Part shown: positions 11,365 through 19,566 of the stretch, in pieces
How the letters are laid out: each line of letters begins with the position of its first letter
Numbering within the stretch: position 1 is the first letter of the stretch
Assembly: GCA_026224775.1 (NCBI GenBank)
Contig: JAMFRP010000001.1
Coordinates: 1-64,000, forward strand
DNA: 64,000 nt
Reading direction: 5' to 3'
DNA from: Bacteroidota bacterium
Lineage (GTDB): Bacteria > Bacteroidota > Bacteroidia > Sphingobacteriales > Sphingobacteriaceae
The notes under the pieces: generated by a model
Seen by the model: the letters and a program-made list of their open reading frames with translations, nothing else
What the model was told of the DNA's origin: nothing
Database searches by the model: none
Made by a program: the position numbers and the translations under genes

Positions 11365-11556
11365 CTATTGAGTTATACGGCGAATAAACCTAATGAATAT
11401 ATAAATTAGTGCTCCTGTTTCTAGCACTACACCAAAAACAAATAAATAAGTGTTCAACCAATTTGGAGTTATGGAAACTGTCCATGCTATGGCAGATACA
11501 ATAAACCCAACTATAAAACAACTTATTACTATTAATCTTCTTATAGTTTTATTCAT
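11365..11556 (-). CDS. Small hypothetical two-helix membrane protein
   Basis: 63 residues. Two hydrophobic segments are clear (IVISCFIVGFIVSAIAWTV and TYLFVFGVVLETGALIYIFI), with basic ends (MNKTIRRL and RFIRRITQ), a layout of a real small membrane protein. The size and layout resemble the 66-residue protein at 54565. No family is recognised. It is isolated between a repeat and a divergent gene. It may be a genuine gene or a chance frame. Confidence 0.45.
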   Translation of the reverse strand: MNKTIRRLIVISCFIVGFIVSAIAWTVSITPNWLNTYLFVFGVVLETGALIYIFIRFIRRITQ

Positions 11557-11634
11557 TTATAAAGTGATATAAGGTTTGTGTTGTTAATGGATGAAGGTAA
11601 TTAATATTCGCAATAATACCTTCCAATTATTCGT

Positions 11635-11642
11635 TAAATTTG
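11635..11642 (+). promoter_or_regulatory. -7 box, leaderless layout
   Basis: TAAATTTG fits TAnnTTTG and its last base is 3 bases before the ATG at 11646, so the mRNA would start at about the A of the start codon. The same geometry is seen on the minus strand at 56616-56627. Confidence 0.65.
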
Positions 11643-11645
11643 GAC

Positions 11646-12908
11646 ATGAAGCGTCTTAAGTTCCTTTTGCCTTTTGCCTTTCTCCTTTTACCTATTCTTG
11701 CAAGGGCGTCTTCTATCCTTATACCCATGGATGATGAGCAGAAGGATTGTTTAAAATCATACGGTATTGCTTTTTGGGTGTTGAAGAACAGTCAGGAAGT
11801 GGATTGGCTGCTGAATTACCGTGGCGGCAGCTTTATGATGAAGTACGATAAAAAGATTGAGGATGAGTGCAACATCCGTGGTGTAAGCTATGAGGTTTTG
11901 CCGGATGCCAAGGTAAACGAGATTATTACCGAGGTAAGCGACCCATCGGTCAACATGGATATTGTGAAGCTGGAGAAAGCACCTAAAATGGCCGTCTACT
12001 CACCAAAGGATAAGATGCCCTGGGATGACGCTGTAACGCTGGTTTTAAAGTATGCCGAGATCCCTTATGATGTGGTTTATGACGAGGAGGTGATCCGTGG
12101 CGACCTGCCTAAGTACGACTGGCTGCACCTGCACCACGAAGATTTTACGGGGCAGTACAGTAAGTTTTATGGCGGCTTCCGCTATGCGCAATGGTATAAT
12201 GATGATGTGCGCAACCAGGAGGCTATGGCGCATAAACTGGGTTTTAAAAAGGTATCGCAAATGAAGCTGGCTGTTGCCGAAAACATTAAGAATTTTTGCG
12301 CGGGAGGTGGGTTTCTTTTCGCGATGTGCTCAGGAACGGATACGTTTGATATTGCCCTTGCAGCCCACAATACGGATATATGCGAAAGCATGTTTGATGG
12401 CGATGCTGCCGACCCAAACGCGCAATCCAAACTGGATTTTAGCGAAACTTTCGCCTTTCAGAATTTTACCATAGATATGAATCCGCTATCGCATAGCTTT
12501 AGCAATATTGATGTTACCCCAACCCGGCAGGTTGACCAGGCGCATGATTTTTTCACGCTGTTTGATTTCTCTGCTAAATGGGATGTGGTGCCAAGTATGC
12601 TTACGCAGGATCATGAGAAAGTGATTAAAGGGTTTATGGGCCTTACTACAGCCTTTGACGAAAGTAAAATTAAGCCCGGTGTGATTATTATGGGTGAAAT
12701 GAAAACGGGTAACGAAGCCCGTTATATCCACGGCGATTATGGCAAGGGGCAATGGACCTTTTACAGCGGTCATGATCCGGAAGATTATCAACACATGGTT
12801 GGCGACCCGCCCACTGATCTGCACCTGCACCCAAATTCGCCCGGATATAGGTTGATTTTGGATAATGTGTTGTTTCCGGCAGCGCATAAGAAGAAACAGA
12901 AGACGTAA
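11646..12908 (+). CDS. Secreted protein of the Bacteroidota group often labelled 'asparagine synthetase B'
   Basis: 420 residues from the ATG at 11646; the frame also has a TTG at 11640, but this is part of the promoter box. The first 20 residues (KFLLPFAFLLLPILARA) are a signal peptide. The body begins ILIPMDDEQKDCLKSYGIAFWVL and has blocks such as WLLNYRGGSFMM, DWLHLHHEDFTGQY, FCAGGGFLFAMCSGTDTFDIAL and HDPEDYQHMVGDPPTDL. The central GGGFLFAMCSG is reminiscent of a glutamine-amidotransferase-like fold with its nucleophile elbow. The PP-loop of true asparagine synthetases is not visible and the protein is exported, so that label is doubtful. The function is unknown. Confidence 0.75.
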   Translation: MKRLKFLLPFAFLLLPILARASSILIPMDDEQKDCLKSYGIAFWVLKNSQEVDWLLNYRGGSFMMKYDKKIEDECNIRGVSYEVLPDAKVNEIITEVSDPSVNMDIVKLEKAPKMAVYSPKDKMPWDDAVTLVLKYAEIPYDVVYDEEVIRGDLPKYDWLHLHHEDFTGQYSKFYGGFRYAQWYNDDVRNQEAMAHKLGFKKVSQMKLAVAENIKNFCAGGGFLFAMCSGTDTFDIALAAHNTDICESMFDGDAADPNAQSKLDFSETFAFQNFTIDMNPLSHSFSNIDVTPTRQVDQAHDFFTLFDFSAKWDVVPSMLTQDHEKVIKGFMGLTTAFDESKIKPGVIIMGEMKTGNEARYIHGDYGKGQWTFYSGHDPEDYQHMVGDPPTDLHLHPNSPGYRLILDNVLFPAAHKKKQKT

Positions 12909-13401
12909 TAGGCGATTTTTTAAAAGCGTCATTGCGAGCGAAGCGTGGCAATCCCAAACTATACAGGATGGACTTGCATTTTGTTAGTCGCTTGGTATCG
13001 CTGGCCGCTAAGTCGTCACTTTTTTCGGTTGTTTGTTTTCAAAGGATCTCAAGAGGGCTCCGCCGTTCTTTTTCCGCAAAAGAAAGTAACCAAAGATACT
13101 GAGCGGAGCGACCTCATGAACACCATCAAAAAGCAAACAACAGTGAATAAACTCCCGGCTGCGCCTACTTCTTTTAGTGTTAGTGCTGTTACTTCTGGTG
13201 TGGTTGCCGAACCAGACGATGCCGGTTTTTGCGGTTAACGAGGGGTTTGTGCTTTTGCAATGTTTTTATTTTATCATGTCATTGCGAGGTGGCTAAATTG
13301 AGGCCCTCGCATTAGCGATTGCAGCGGGTACCGGCCTGCGGCAAATGCCTGTGTAGTATGAGCGAAAAGCGCGGGCCGGAGGCAATGTCCTCAAAAAACC
13401 T
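12909..13401. other. 493-base repeat-rich spacer, no convincing gene
   Basis: Holds a left half of repeat B (12928-12970, right half missing), a stretch with the word GCAAAAGAAAGTAACCAAAG (13076-13095) that recurs in related form near 37190, another B half (13278-13300) and a family G copy (13306-13392). The short open frames in it are made of repeat sequence. Confidence 0.6.
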
Positions 13402-15504
13402 TTAGTTAAAGAATGTCCACGATACGCCGAATTTAAGTTGGGCATCTTCGTTAGGGTAGCGGTTTACGCTGTAGGAGCCTTTGCTAAACAAGCCCTGGTT
13501 GGCGTAATCATACATTACAAACAGGCTGGTGCGCATCAGGGTGGCCTTTATAAATACTGTTGCTTTTGGGTATGATGAAAAGGTAACATCCGGTCCGTTA
13601 TAGAACTGGCCCAAGCCTACCGCGTATGATGGGGCAAGATAGCTGGTATTGTAACGTATATCGGTGCCTATGCTGGTGTTGAGTACGTTAAACAATAGCT
13701 TTGAGTAATACAGGCTGGTGTAAGTATACAAACTTGGTGTGCGAAGCGTGCCCTCATTATCAGTTTTTTGATAAACAATGGTATTGTTAAAGTGCCATCT
13801 TCTCCATTCCAAATTTTTTGTTAATGTTATTTTAAGCAGGTTTATAGGGCTGCTTAATTGCGCGGGATGGGCATCATTACTATTAGCATCCGCAGTGAAA
13901 TATAAGTAATCCGTTAAGAGGAAGTACTCAGCTTTCAGATCAAGTTGCAGGGCGTTGTTGATGTAGTTGAACGATGCGCTGTTGGTTTTCTGATTGGCAA
14001 ATGAGTTGTGGAATATGTAATGGTTGGAAACCCAATCGGTATACACCAATGGTGGCGCGCTGCTTTGGGTATAGGCATCCAATATAATTTTACCGGCTTT
14101 GTTGTTGCCGGCCAGCATCAGCTTAAAATCATATAAAAAGTCGCCAAAATCGCGGCCTTGTACTATCTGACTAATATTGGCTTCAAAGGCCGCGCGGTTA
14201 CTAAAACTATAGCCGAGTCGGCCTTTAACAGTTAAATCCTCAAATGAATTAGATTGTTGTTTATCCGCCTGAACCACTTGTATGCCGTATTGGTTTATGG
14301 TAGAATCGCTTACATATTGCGTATATTGATAAAAATCCTGTGTAAGCCCTACGTCTAATTTTATTACATTTTTTGCTGCCTTACTTCTTAACGCAAAACT
14401 GTAAGCAAAATCATTTTGAAAATGATGTACGCTTAGCGAATCGCGCGATCGGTTTGAGCTGAAATAATAATCGGGAAACACATGGGCGGTATCCTGATCG
14501 TTTTGCAAAAACTCATACGTTTGCACACTGTAATGAAAGGTATAAGATACACGCTGTGTAGGTACAACTTTAGCGGTATCGCCGCCTTTGGCAGCGGTAT
14601 CAACATGGCCTATGTAGTAAAATTGCTTGATGTAAATGCCGTTGTCGCGCCAGTTTTCGTAGGTGTTGGGCAGGTTTACGGGTATGGTAGTTTTATCTAA
14701 AACAGATTCTGTAAATAGATTATTATAGCCTTTTGACAGGCTGCCTGTTTCGGGCGCTTTAACGTTGTTTAACATTATATTGGCCAGCATATTATAGCGC
14801 CTGCTTTTGGATTGATACCAGCTAAACAAGGCCGCGTTTATATTGCTTACGTTTTGCCCGAGCACACCATTGGTTGAATAAAAGCCACGCGAACCCAAAA
14901 AGTTAAGGTTGAAGCCCATATTCCAGTTGGGCTTAATATTTTGAGTATGTATTACTTTAAATATCTGATCTGCACTAACATAGCTAAGCAAAGTATAGGG
15001 TACCCGTGTGTTATAGTAATTCAGATCTTCGGGATGGAGCACATACAGATCAAGCGTGTGCAGCCCAACGTCAAACCCAATAGTTTTTGATGGCTCATAC
15101 AGCAGGTCGCGGGCATCCAAACCTAAGTGGCCGAGGCTTATTTTAGGGTCGCCGGGCTGGTAAAGGGGGCTGTAATTTTCAAAGTTATTGATGGTAGTAT
15201 CCAGCGGAAAAACCTGGGTGCTATCCCGTAACAAGCGCTCATTAGTTACCTTAACAAACTTATTAGTAAAAATAACGCTGTCGCGTTTGGCTTCTTCCTG
15301 TTTACGCAGGGTGTCAATCTCCTGGTCGGCGGTTAGTTGTTTAACCTGCTTGTGGGCTGTATCGGCAAAAGGTGATACCTGCTGGCCATTGTTATAGCCC
15401 GATTGGCCAGTTCCATAACCAGTTTGCCCTGGTATTTGGGCAAAGGCTCCCTGTGCAATTAATGCTATCAGTAATATTAATAAGTATTTTAATTTATGAG
15501 GCAT
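13402..15504 (-). CDS. Putative outer-membrane porin (PF14121-like)
   Basis: 700 residues. A signal peptide (LKYLLILLIALIAQGAFA) is followed by a Gly/Gln/Tyr linker and a charged helical segment (DQEIDTLRKQEEAKRDS). From about 160 on it shows alternating hydrophobic/aromatic strands typical of an outer-membrane beta barrel, ending in LKFGVSWTFFN, close to the usual terminal-aromatic barrel signal. The overall pattern matches the Bacteroidota 'putative porin' family. Its ATG overlaps the stop of the phosphorylase gene (TAATG), so it is translated as the last gene of the lpxK-phosphorylase-porin unit. The substrate is unknown. Confidence 0.8.
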   Translation of the reverse strand: MPHKLKYLLILLIALIAQGAFAQIPGQTGYGTGQSGYNNGQQVSPFADTAHKQVKQLTADQEIDTLRKQEEAKRDSVIFTNKFVKVTNERLLRDSTQVFPLDTTINNFENYSPLYQPGDPKISLGHLGLDARDLLYEPSKTIGFDVGLHTLDLYVLHPEDLNYYNTRVPYTLLSYVSADQIFKVIHTQNIKPNWNMGFNLNFLGSRGFYSTNGVLGQNVSNINAALFSWYQSKSRRYNMLANIMLNNVKAPETGSLSKGYNNLFTESVLDKTTIPVNLPNTYENWRDNGIYIKQFYYIGHVDTAAKGGDTAKVVPTQRVSYTFHYSVQTYEFLQNDQDTAHVFPDYYFSSNRSRDSLSVHHFQNDFAYSFALRSKAAKNVIKLDVGLTQDFYQYTQYVSDSTINQYGIQVVQADKQQSNSFEDLTVKGRLGYSFSNRAAFEANISQIVQGRDFGDFLYDFKLMLAGNNKAGKIILDAYTQSSAPPLVYTDWVSNHYIFHNSFANQKTNSASFNYINNALQLDLKAEYFLLTDYLYFTADANSNDAHPAQLSSPINLLKITLTKNLEWRRWHFNNTIVYQKTDNEGTLRTPSLYTYTSLYYSKLLFNVLNTSIGTDIRYNTSYLAPSYAVGLGQFYNGPDVTFSSYPKATVFIKATLMRTSLFVMYDYANQGLFSKGSYSVNRYPNEDAQLKFGVSWTFFN

Positions 15505-16319
15505 TAAAAACCAGCTATTAATTCTTTAAGTATTAAGGTCATTTTGGGTTCGGCTTCCTGCGCGATAGCCAGTATTTCTTCTATAGAAACAGGATTAAGC
15601 ACCTCAGGGAAGCCTTCATCGGTAAGTACTGATATGGCAAATACCGGCAGGCCCATGTGGTTTGCCACTATTACTTCGGGTACTGTACTCATTCCTACGG
15701 CGTCGCCTCCAATTATTCGTAAGTATTTATATTCGGCCCTTGTTTCCAGATTTGGGCCGGTTACAGCAACATAAACTCCTTTATGGCAGGTAATATTGTT
15801 AGCCTTAGCAATATCAAGCGCTTTATTTATAAACTCAGGGTTATAAGGCATGCTCATATCCGGAAAACGTGGGCCAAGCTGATCCTCGTTACGGCCAACT
15901 AAAGGGTTTTGCGGTTGCAGGTTGATGTGATCATCAATAATCATCAGATCGCCTTTTTTAAAATCCGGATTTAATGATCCGCTGGCATTTGATACCAACA
16001 GTTTTTTAATGCCCAGCATTTTCATCACCCTAACCGGGAAGGTGATTTGTTGCATGTTGTAGCCCTCGTAATAATGCAAACGGCCCTGCATGGCCACAAC
16101 CTTTACCCCGGCAAGCGTACCGAATATTAATTTACCGGAGTGAAACTCTAATGTTGAAATCGGGAAATCGGGTATGTTGCCATACATCAGTTGTTTTTCA
16201 ACTTCAATTTCCTTTACCAGGGCGCCAAGGCCTGTGCCTAAAATTATACCTACCTCGGGTTCAAAATCGCCAATGCGGTTTTTAATGTAACTGGTGGTGT
16301 TCTGTATATTCTGTAACAT
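15504..16319 (-). CDS. Purine nucleoside phosphorylase
   Basis: 271 residues, the size of trimeric type I PNP. It splits (deoxy)inosine or guanosine with phosphate to base and ribose-1-phosphate for purine salvage. Signatures are GIILGTGLGALV (phosphate loop), FHSGKLIFG, MQGRLHYYEGY, LVSNASGSLNPDF, DHINLQPQNPL, GVYVAVTGPNLETRAEY and GGDAVGMSTVPEVIVA. The start overlaps the end of lpxK by 38 bases and its stop overlaps the porin start by 1 base, so the three genes form one unit. Confidence 0.95.
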   Translation of the reverse strand: MLQNIQNTTSYIKNRIGDFEPEVGIILGTGLGALVKEIEVEKQLMYGNIPDFPISTLEFHSGKLIFGTLAGVKVVAMQGRLHYYEGYNMQQITFPVRVMKMLGIKKLLVSNASGSLNPDFKKGDLMIIDDHINLQPQNPLVGRNEDQLGPRFPDMSMPYNPEFINKALDIAKANNITCHKGVYVAVTGPNLETRAEYKYLRIIGGDAVGMSTVPEVIVANHMGLPVFAISVLTDEGFPEVLNPVSIEEILAIAQEAEPKMTLILKELIAGF

Positions 16320-17355
16320 AATTTAATACAAATTGATCGAACTGTTGCTGCCCGTTATTTAAAAAGCTGATGCCTATTGGCAGTACCAAAATGGGCAAAT
16401 CTTTTATTAACGGTAGCAATTCATTTGTTGCCAGGCGTTGCGCGTCTTTCTCTGTAGTGATGATCACTTTATGAGGTTGTACGCACGCGGCAAAATCATC
16501 AGCAAGTTTACTGATATTTTTTAAGCTAAAGCGATGATGATCGGGATATTTATGGTGGATAATTTGCTGTGTATAGGTTTTTAAATATTGCACCAGCGGA
16601 TGGGCATTCGCGATCCCGGTGAGCAGGAAAACAGTAGTATCTGCGGTTAGCTTAATATCAGCTATTTCGCCTTTTAGTGTTTGCAGCGACTGGTAATTGA
16701 TCGATGTAAAAAAAACTTGTTGATGTGTGAATGGTTTTATACGATCTGAAACCGCGGTTTGCTCATGCTTAGTAAGTTGCCCCGGGCATTTGGTAATGAT
16801 GATGGCTTCGGCACGTTTGCGCCCACTAAATGGCTCGCGAAGGTTACCTGCCGGTAAAAGTAGATGTGGTTCTTTTACGCGGTTATAATCAAACAATAAT
16901 AAACTTAAGCCGGGCTTTACAGCACGATGCTGGTAGGCATCATCTAAAATAATTAGGTTATGGTCAGTCTGAAGAGTTTTAATGCCGGTTACCCGGTCTT
17001 CACAAACAGCTACGGTAATGTCCGGAAATTTTTGGTGAAACTGGCCCGGCTCATCGCCAATAAGTGATGCAAGGCTGCGTGGGGAGTTGCGCGATGCTAC
17101 AAAATAGCCTTTGGTTTTGCGGCCGTAACCGCGACTAAGCGTTGCCAGCTTATAATTGTTTTTAAGCAGGCGTACCAGGTACTCCGTCATGGGGCTTTTG
17201 CCCGCGCCGCCAACATCAAGGTTGCCTACCGATATTACCGGGATATAAAACTTGCGGCTTTTAAAAATACCTGCGTCAAAGCACCAGTTACGGATGGTAA
17301 CCACCAAGCCGTAAATAAGTGAAAAGGGATAAAGCAGTAGGCGCAAATATTTCAT
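16282..17355 (-). CDS. lpxK: Tetraacyldisaccharide 4'-kinase
   Basis: 357 residues. It phosphorylates the 4' position of the lipid A precursor on the inner face of the inner membrane. An N-terminal hydrophobic segment (LRLLLYPFSLIYGLVV) anchors it. The Walker A-like loop is NLDVGGAGKSPMTEYL. LSRGYGRKTKGY, GDEPGQFHQKFPD, VCEDRV and LDDAYQHRAV (His and Asp of the active site) follow. A near-consensus -7 box, minus-strand TATCTTTA at 17365-17372, ends 9 bases before the ATG. It is the first gene of the unit with the phosphorylase and porin. Confidence 0.95.
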   Translation of the reverse strand: MKYLRLLLYPFSLIYGLVVTIRNWCFDAGIFKSRKFYIPVISVGNLDVGGAGKSPMTEYLVRLLKNNYKLATLSRGYGRKTKGYFVASRNSPRSLASLIGDEPGQFHQKFPDITVAVCEDRVTGIKTLQTDHNLIILDDAYQHRAVKPGLSLLLFDYNRVKEPHLLLPAGNLREPFSGRKRAEAIIITKCPGQLTKHEQTAVSDRIKPFTHQQVFFTSINYQSLQTLKGEIADIKLTADTTVFLLTGIANAHPLVQYLKTYTQQIIHHKYPDHHRFSLKNISKLADDFAACVQPHKVIITTEKDAQRLATNELLPLIKDLPILVLPIGISFLNNGQQQFDQFVLNYVTEYTEHHQLH

Positions 17356-17418
17356 AAATTGCAGTAAAGATAGAAAAATAGAGCGGGTGCTTAACCATCT
17401 ATAAAATCAGGCACTATA

Positions 17419-17426
17419 TAAATTTG
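17419..17426 (+). promoter_or_regulatory. -7 box upstream of a small secreted protein gene
   Basis: TAAATTTG fits TAnnTTTG, 25 bases before the ATG at 17452. It is divergent from the lpxK promoter about 50 bases away. Confidence 0.5.
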
Positions 17427-17451
17427 ATTATTAAAAGTGTTATACAATGAT

Positions 17452-17859
17452 ATGGGTAAGAAAATTTCAATCATTTTATTTTTTGTGATTATTAGCTTTA
17501 ACCAAACGTATTCACAATCTTATTTTAGGGCTGATTCTGCACGATCACATATTGGGGAGTTTAGAGAAGTACGTGGTCATATTTTTGCAGATAGTATAAG
17601 AAAGTATAAATCTAATCCAGATTCAGCATTGTGCTTACTGTATTTGGGCAATATTAACAATACGAAGGCTGTTTTTGTGATCGTTGTTAAATTCAATATT
17701 AAAAATGATCCTACATTTTCATCAGTTGTGAATCCAACCCACAACGAGGTAATTAAATTCGATGGATTATCAGCCAGAGGGGAAATATTTTTATTTGAAG
17801 GTTTGCCCGCTATAAAGATTAATGCGAATGAACTTGGAATATTACAGCAAATAGATTAA
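17452..17859 (+). CDS. Small secreted protein of unknown function
   Basis: 135 residues from the ATG at 17452; the GTG at 17437 in the same frame would put five residues before a good signal peptide (KKISIILFFVIISFNQTYS). The mature part begins QSYFRADSARSHIGEFREVRGHIFADS and includes LCLLYLGNINNTKAVFVIVVKF. The theme of a short beta-rich domain with a conserved start resembles OB-like periplasmic domains, but no family is certain. It stands alone between the lpxK operon and the DUF5996 gene. Confidence 0.65.
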   Translation: MGKKISIILFFVIISFNQTYSQSYFRADSARSHIGEFREVRGHIFADSIRKYKSNPDSALCLLYLGNINNTKAVFVIVVKFNIKNDPTFSSVVNPTHNEVIKFDGLSARGEIFLFEGLPAIKINANELGILQQID

Positions 17860-17992
17860 TAATATGCTCTTTTCGCCTTTGTTGGTGTTCTGGAATCTTT
17901 ATTGGTGACAACATCAACACGGTCGGAAATTATATCATGAGCATAAACAATTAGCTATTTAAACTCTTATATTCAAACTAAACAATAGCATC

Positions 17993-18931
17993 ATGGCAAC
18001 TGCAAATATAACCCCATCCCCATGGCCTGAACTGGCTTTTGAATATTTAAAAGATACTTTAGAAACTGTACAGCTTTGGACGCAAATAGTGGGTAAGATA
18101 CGGCTGGTTAAAACGCCGTGGATAAATCACAGCTGGCATGTTACTTTGTATGTTTATCCACGAGGGTTAACTACCGGGAATATCCCTTATGAAGGCGGCA
18201 GTTTTCAGCTTGATATGGATTTTGTTGATCATCAGTTATTGATAACTGCAAGTGATGGTGGGGTACAAAGCATTGCGTTAAAACCACGTTCGGTGGCTGA
18301 TTTTTATAAGGAGTTATTTGAAAAACTTGGTGCGATGGATATTGAAGCCAAGATATACCCCAAACCCAACGAGCTTGACCCGGCTATACCATTTGCCGAG
18401 GATGAGCAGCATAAAACTTATGATGCTGTGCAGATGAATTTGTACTGGCAGGCTTTGGTAAGGATAAATGCGGTATTCCTGCGTTTTCGGTCGGAGTATA
18501 CTGGGAAGTGCAGCCCTGTACATTTGTTTTGGGGGGCTTTTGATTTGGCGGTTACAAGGTTTTCGGGAAGGGAAGCGCCTTTGTATGCAGGAGGTACGCC
18601 CAATATGCCAATTAGGGTAATGCAGGAGGCTTATTCGCACGAAGTGAGCAGCGCCGGTTTTTGGGGTGGAGGCGAGGCTTTTCCGCATCCGGCATTTTAT
18701 AGTTATTGCTACCCAACCCCAGCTGATTTTGGCAGCCAGGTGGTTGAACCTAACGAAGCATTTTACAGCAACGAAATGGGCGAGTATTTTTTGTTGTATG
18801 AGGTAGTGCAGCGGTCGGCGGATCCGGAGGGCACTTTGCTGAAGTTTTTAAGATCGACCTATAAAGCGGCAGCGAAGACGGGTAAATGGGATGATAAGTT
18901 GTGCTGTGATTTAACGAGGTTTGAGCGGTAA
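17993..18931 (+). CDS. DUF5996 family protein
   Basis: 312 residues, no signal peptide. Family-type blocks are WPELAFEYLKDTLETVQLWTQ at the start, VKTPWINHSWHVTLYV, FQLDMDFVDHQL, FRSEYTGKCSPVHLFWGAFD, and HEVSSAGFWGGG with YSYCYPTP. These His/Trp-rich blocks are typical of DUF5996 and could form a binding or catalytic pocket, but no reaction is known. Monocistronic, with repeat F just downstream. Confidence 0.85.
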   Translation: MATANITPSPWPELAFEYLKDTLETVQLWTQIVGKIRLVKTPWINHSWHVTLYVYPRGLTTGNIPYEGGSFQLDMDFVDHQLLITASDGGVQSIALKPRSVADFYKELFEKLGAMDIEAKIYPKPNELDPAIPFAEDEQHKTYDAVQMNLYWQALVRINAVFLRFRSEYTGKCSPVHLFWGAFDLAVTRFSGREAPLYAGGTPNMPIRVMQEAYSHEVSSAGFWGGGEAFPHPAFYSYCYPTPADFGSQVVEPNEAFYSNEMGEYFLLYEVVQRSADPEGTLLKFLRSTYKAAAKTGKWDDKLCCDLTRFER

Positions 18932-18982
18932 TCGTACCTTGCATCAAGGTATTTTGAAGATCTAAAAAGCAGGGACAGTGCG

Positions 18983-19091
18983 ATTCCCTCCCTTGGGAGG
19001 GCGGAGGGAGGGGTGTGGACGAGCTACTTTCGAGCATAAAACCCCTCCCCGCCATCGCTCATTTCAGCCGTACCCCTCCCAGGGGAGGGAG
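18983..19091. repeat. Dispersed inverted repeat, family F (CCCTCCCTTGGGAGGG)
   Basis: Two small palindromes, TCCCTCCCTTGGGAGGG and CCCTCCCAGGGGAGGGA, face each other around a 60-base interior with further GGGAGGGGT / ACCCCTCC pairing. It fills the gap between convergent genes (DUF5996 and the protease). Confidence 0.75.
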
Positions 19092-19098
19092 TTAATAA

Positions 19099-19524
19099 TT
19101 AAACCCTAAACTTAATAACCTGCTTACCATAATCAATTACCGCCTGATATTTCATCAAAATATCGCCGCCTAATACGCCTAAAACTTGTGGGTGGCCCAT
19201 TTGGGTGTAGGCGATGTTGATGGTGGACAGATCGAGCACGGCTACCTGGAACTCGGGGATCTTTAAGCGGCCTATGCGCATGTCATGTATTGTCGCGGTG
19301 AAGGATTGCATGCTGTTGGTTCCGAGGCCTGTTGATAGTATATCACTATCATTTATCAGTGCTTTTTTATTGGCTTTAAGCAGCAGTCCTTTATCGAAGG
19401 CAGTTTTTGATGCACCGGTATCTAAAACCACCGTAAATATTTTCCCATATATCTTGATATTTAATAAAGGATGAAAACCATCACCGTTAAGATCAATAAT
19501 TTGAAGTGGGGCTGATACGCGCAT
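19099..19524 (-). CDS. Retropepsin-like aspartic protease
   Basis: 141 residues, the size of one retropepsin domain. The catalytic motif is FTVVLDTGASKTAF with Asp35; the flap region is around SMQSFTATIHDMRIG, and LGVLGGDILMKYQAVIDYGKQ is the conserved 'GGDIL' block. Such single-domain enzymes act as homodimers. There is no signal peptide. The substrate is unknown. It lies upstream of nothing on its strand and has its own -7 box. Confidence 0.88.
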   Translation of the reverse strand: MRVSAPLQIIDLNGDGFHPLLNIKIYGKIFTVVLDTGASKTAFDKGLLLKANKKALINDSDILSTGLGTNSMQSFTATIHDMRIGRLKIPEFQVAVLDLSTINIAYTQMGHPQVLGVLGGDILMKYQAVIDYGKQVIKFRV

Positions 19525-19553
19525 TTGGAATTAGAGGGTTAAAATAAACGATG

Positions 19554-19561
19554 CAAAGGTA
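19554..19561 (-). promoter_or_regulatory. -7 box of the aspartic protease gene
   Basis: Minus-strand TACCTTTG fits TAnnTTTG, about 29 bases before the ATG at 19524. It sits just after the stop of the PAS sensor gene. Confidence 0.5.
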
Positions 19562-19566
19562 TACGC

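Noticed and set aside
11185..11409. 74-residue open frame on the plus strand
   Set aside because: It is made of a family B repeat; the peptide HCERSVAIPN recurs wherever this repeat is read in this frame, for example at 44044-44226.
12945..13238. 97-residue open frame
   Set aside because: It starts inside a half B repeat and runs over repeat-like words; no family-like product.
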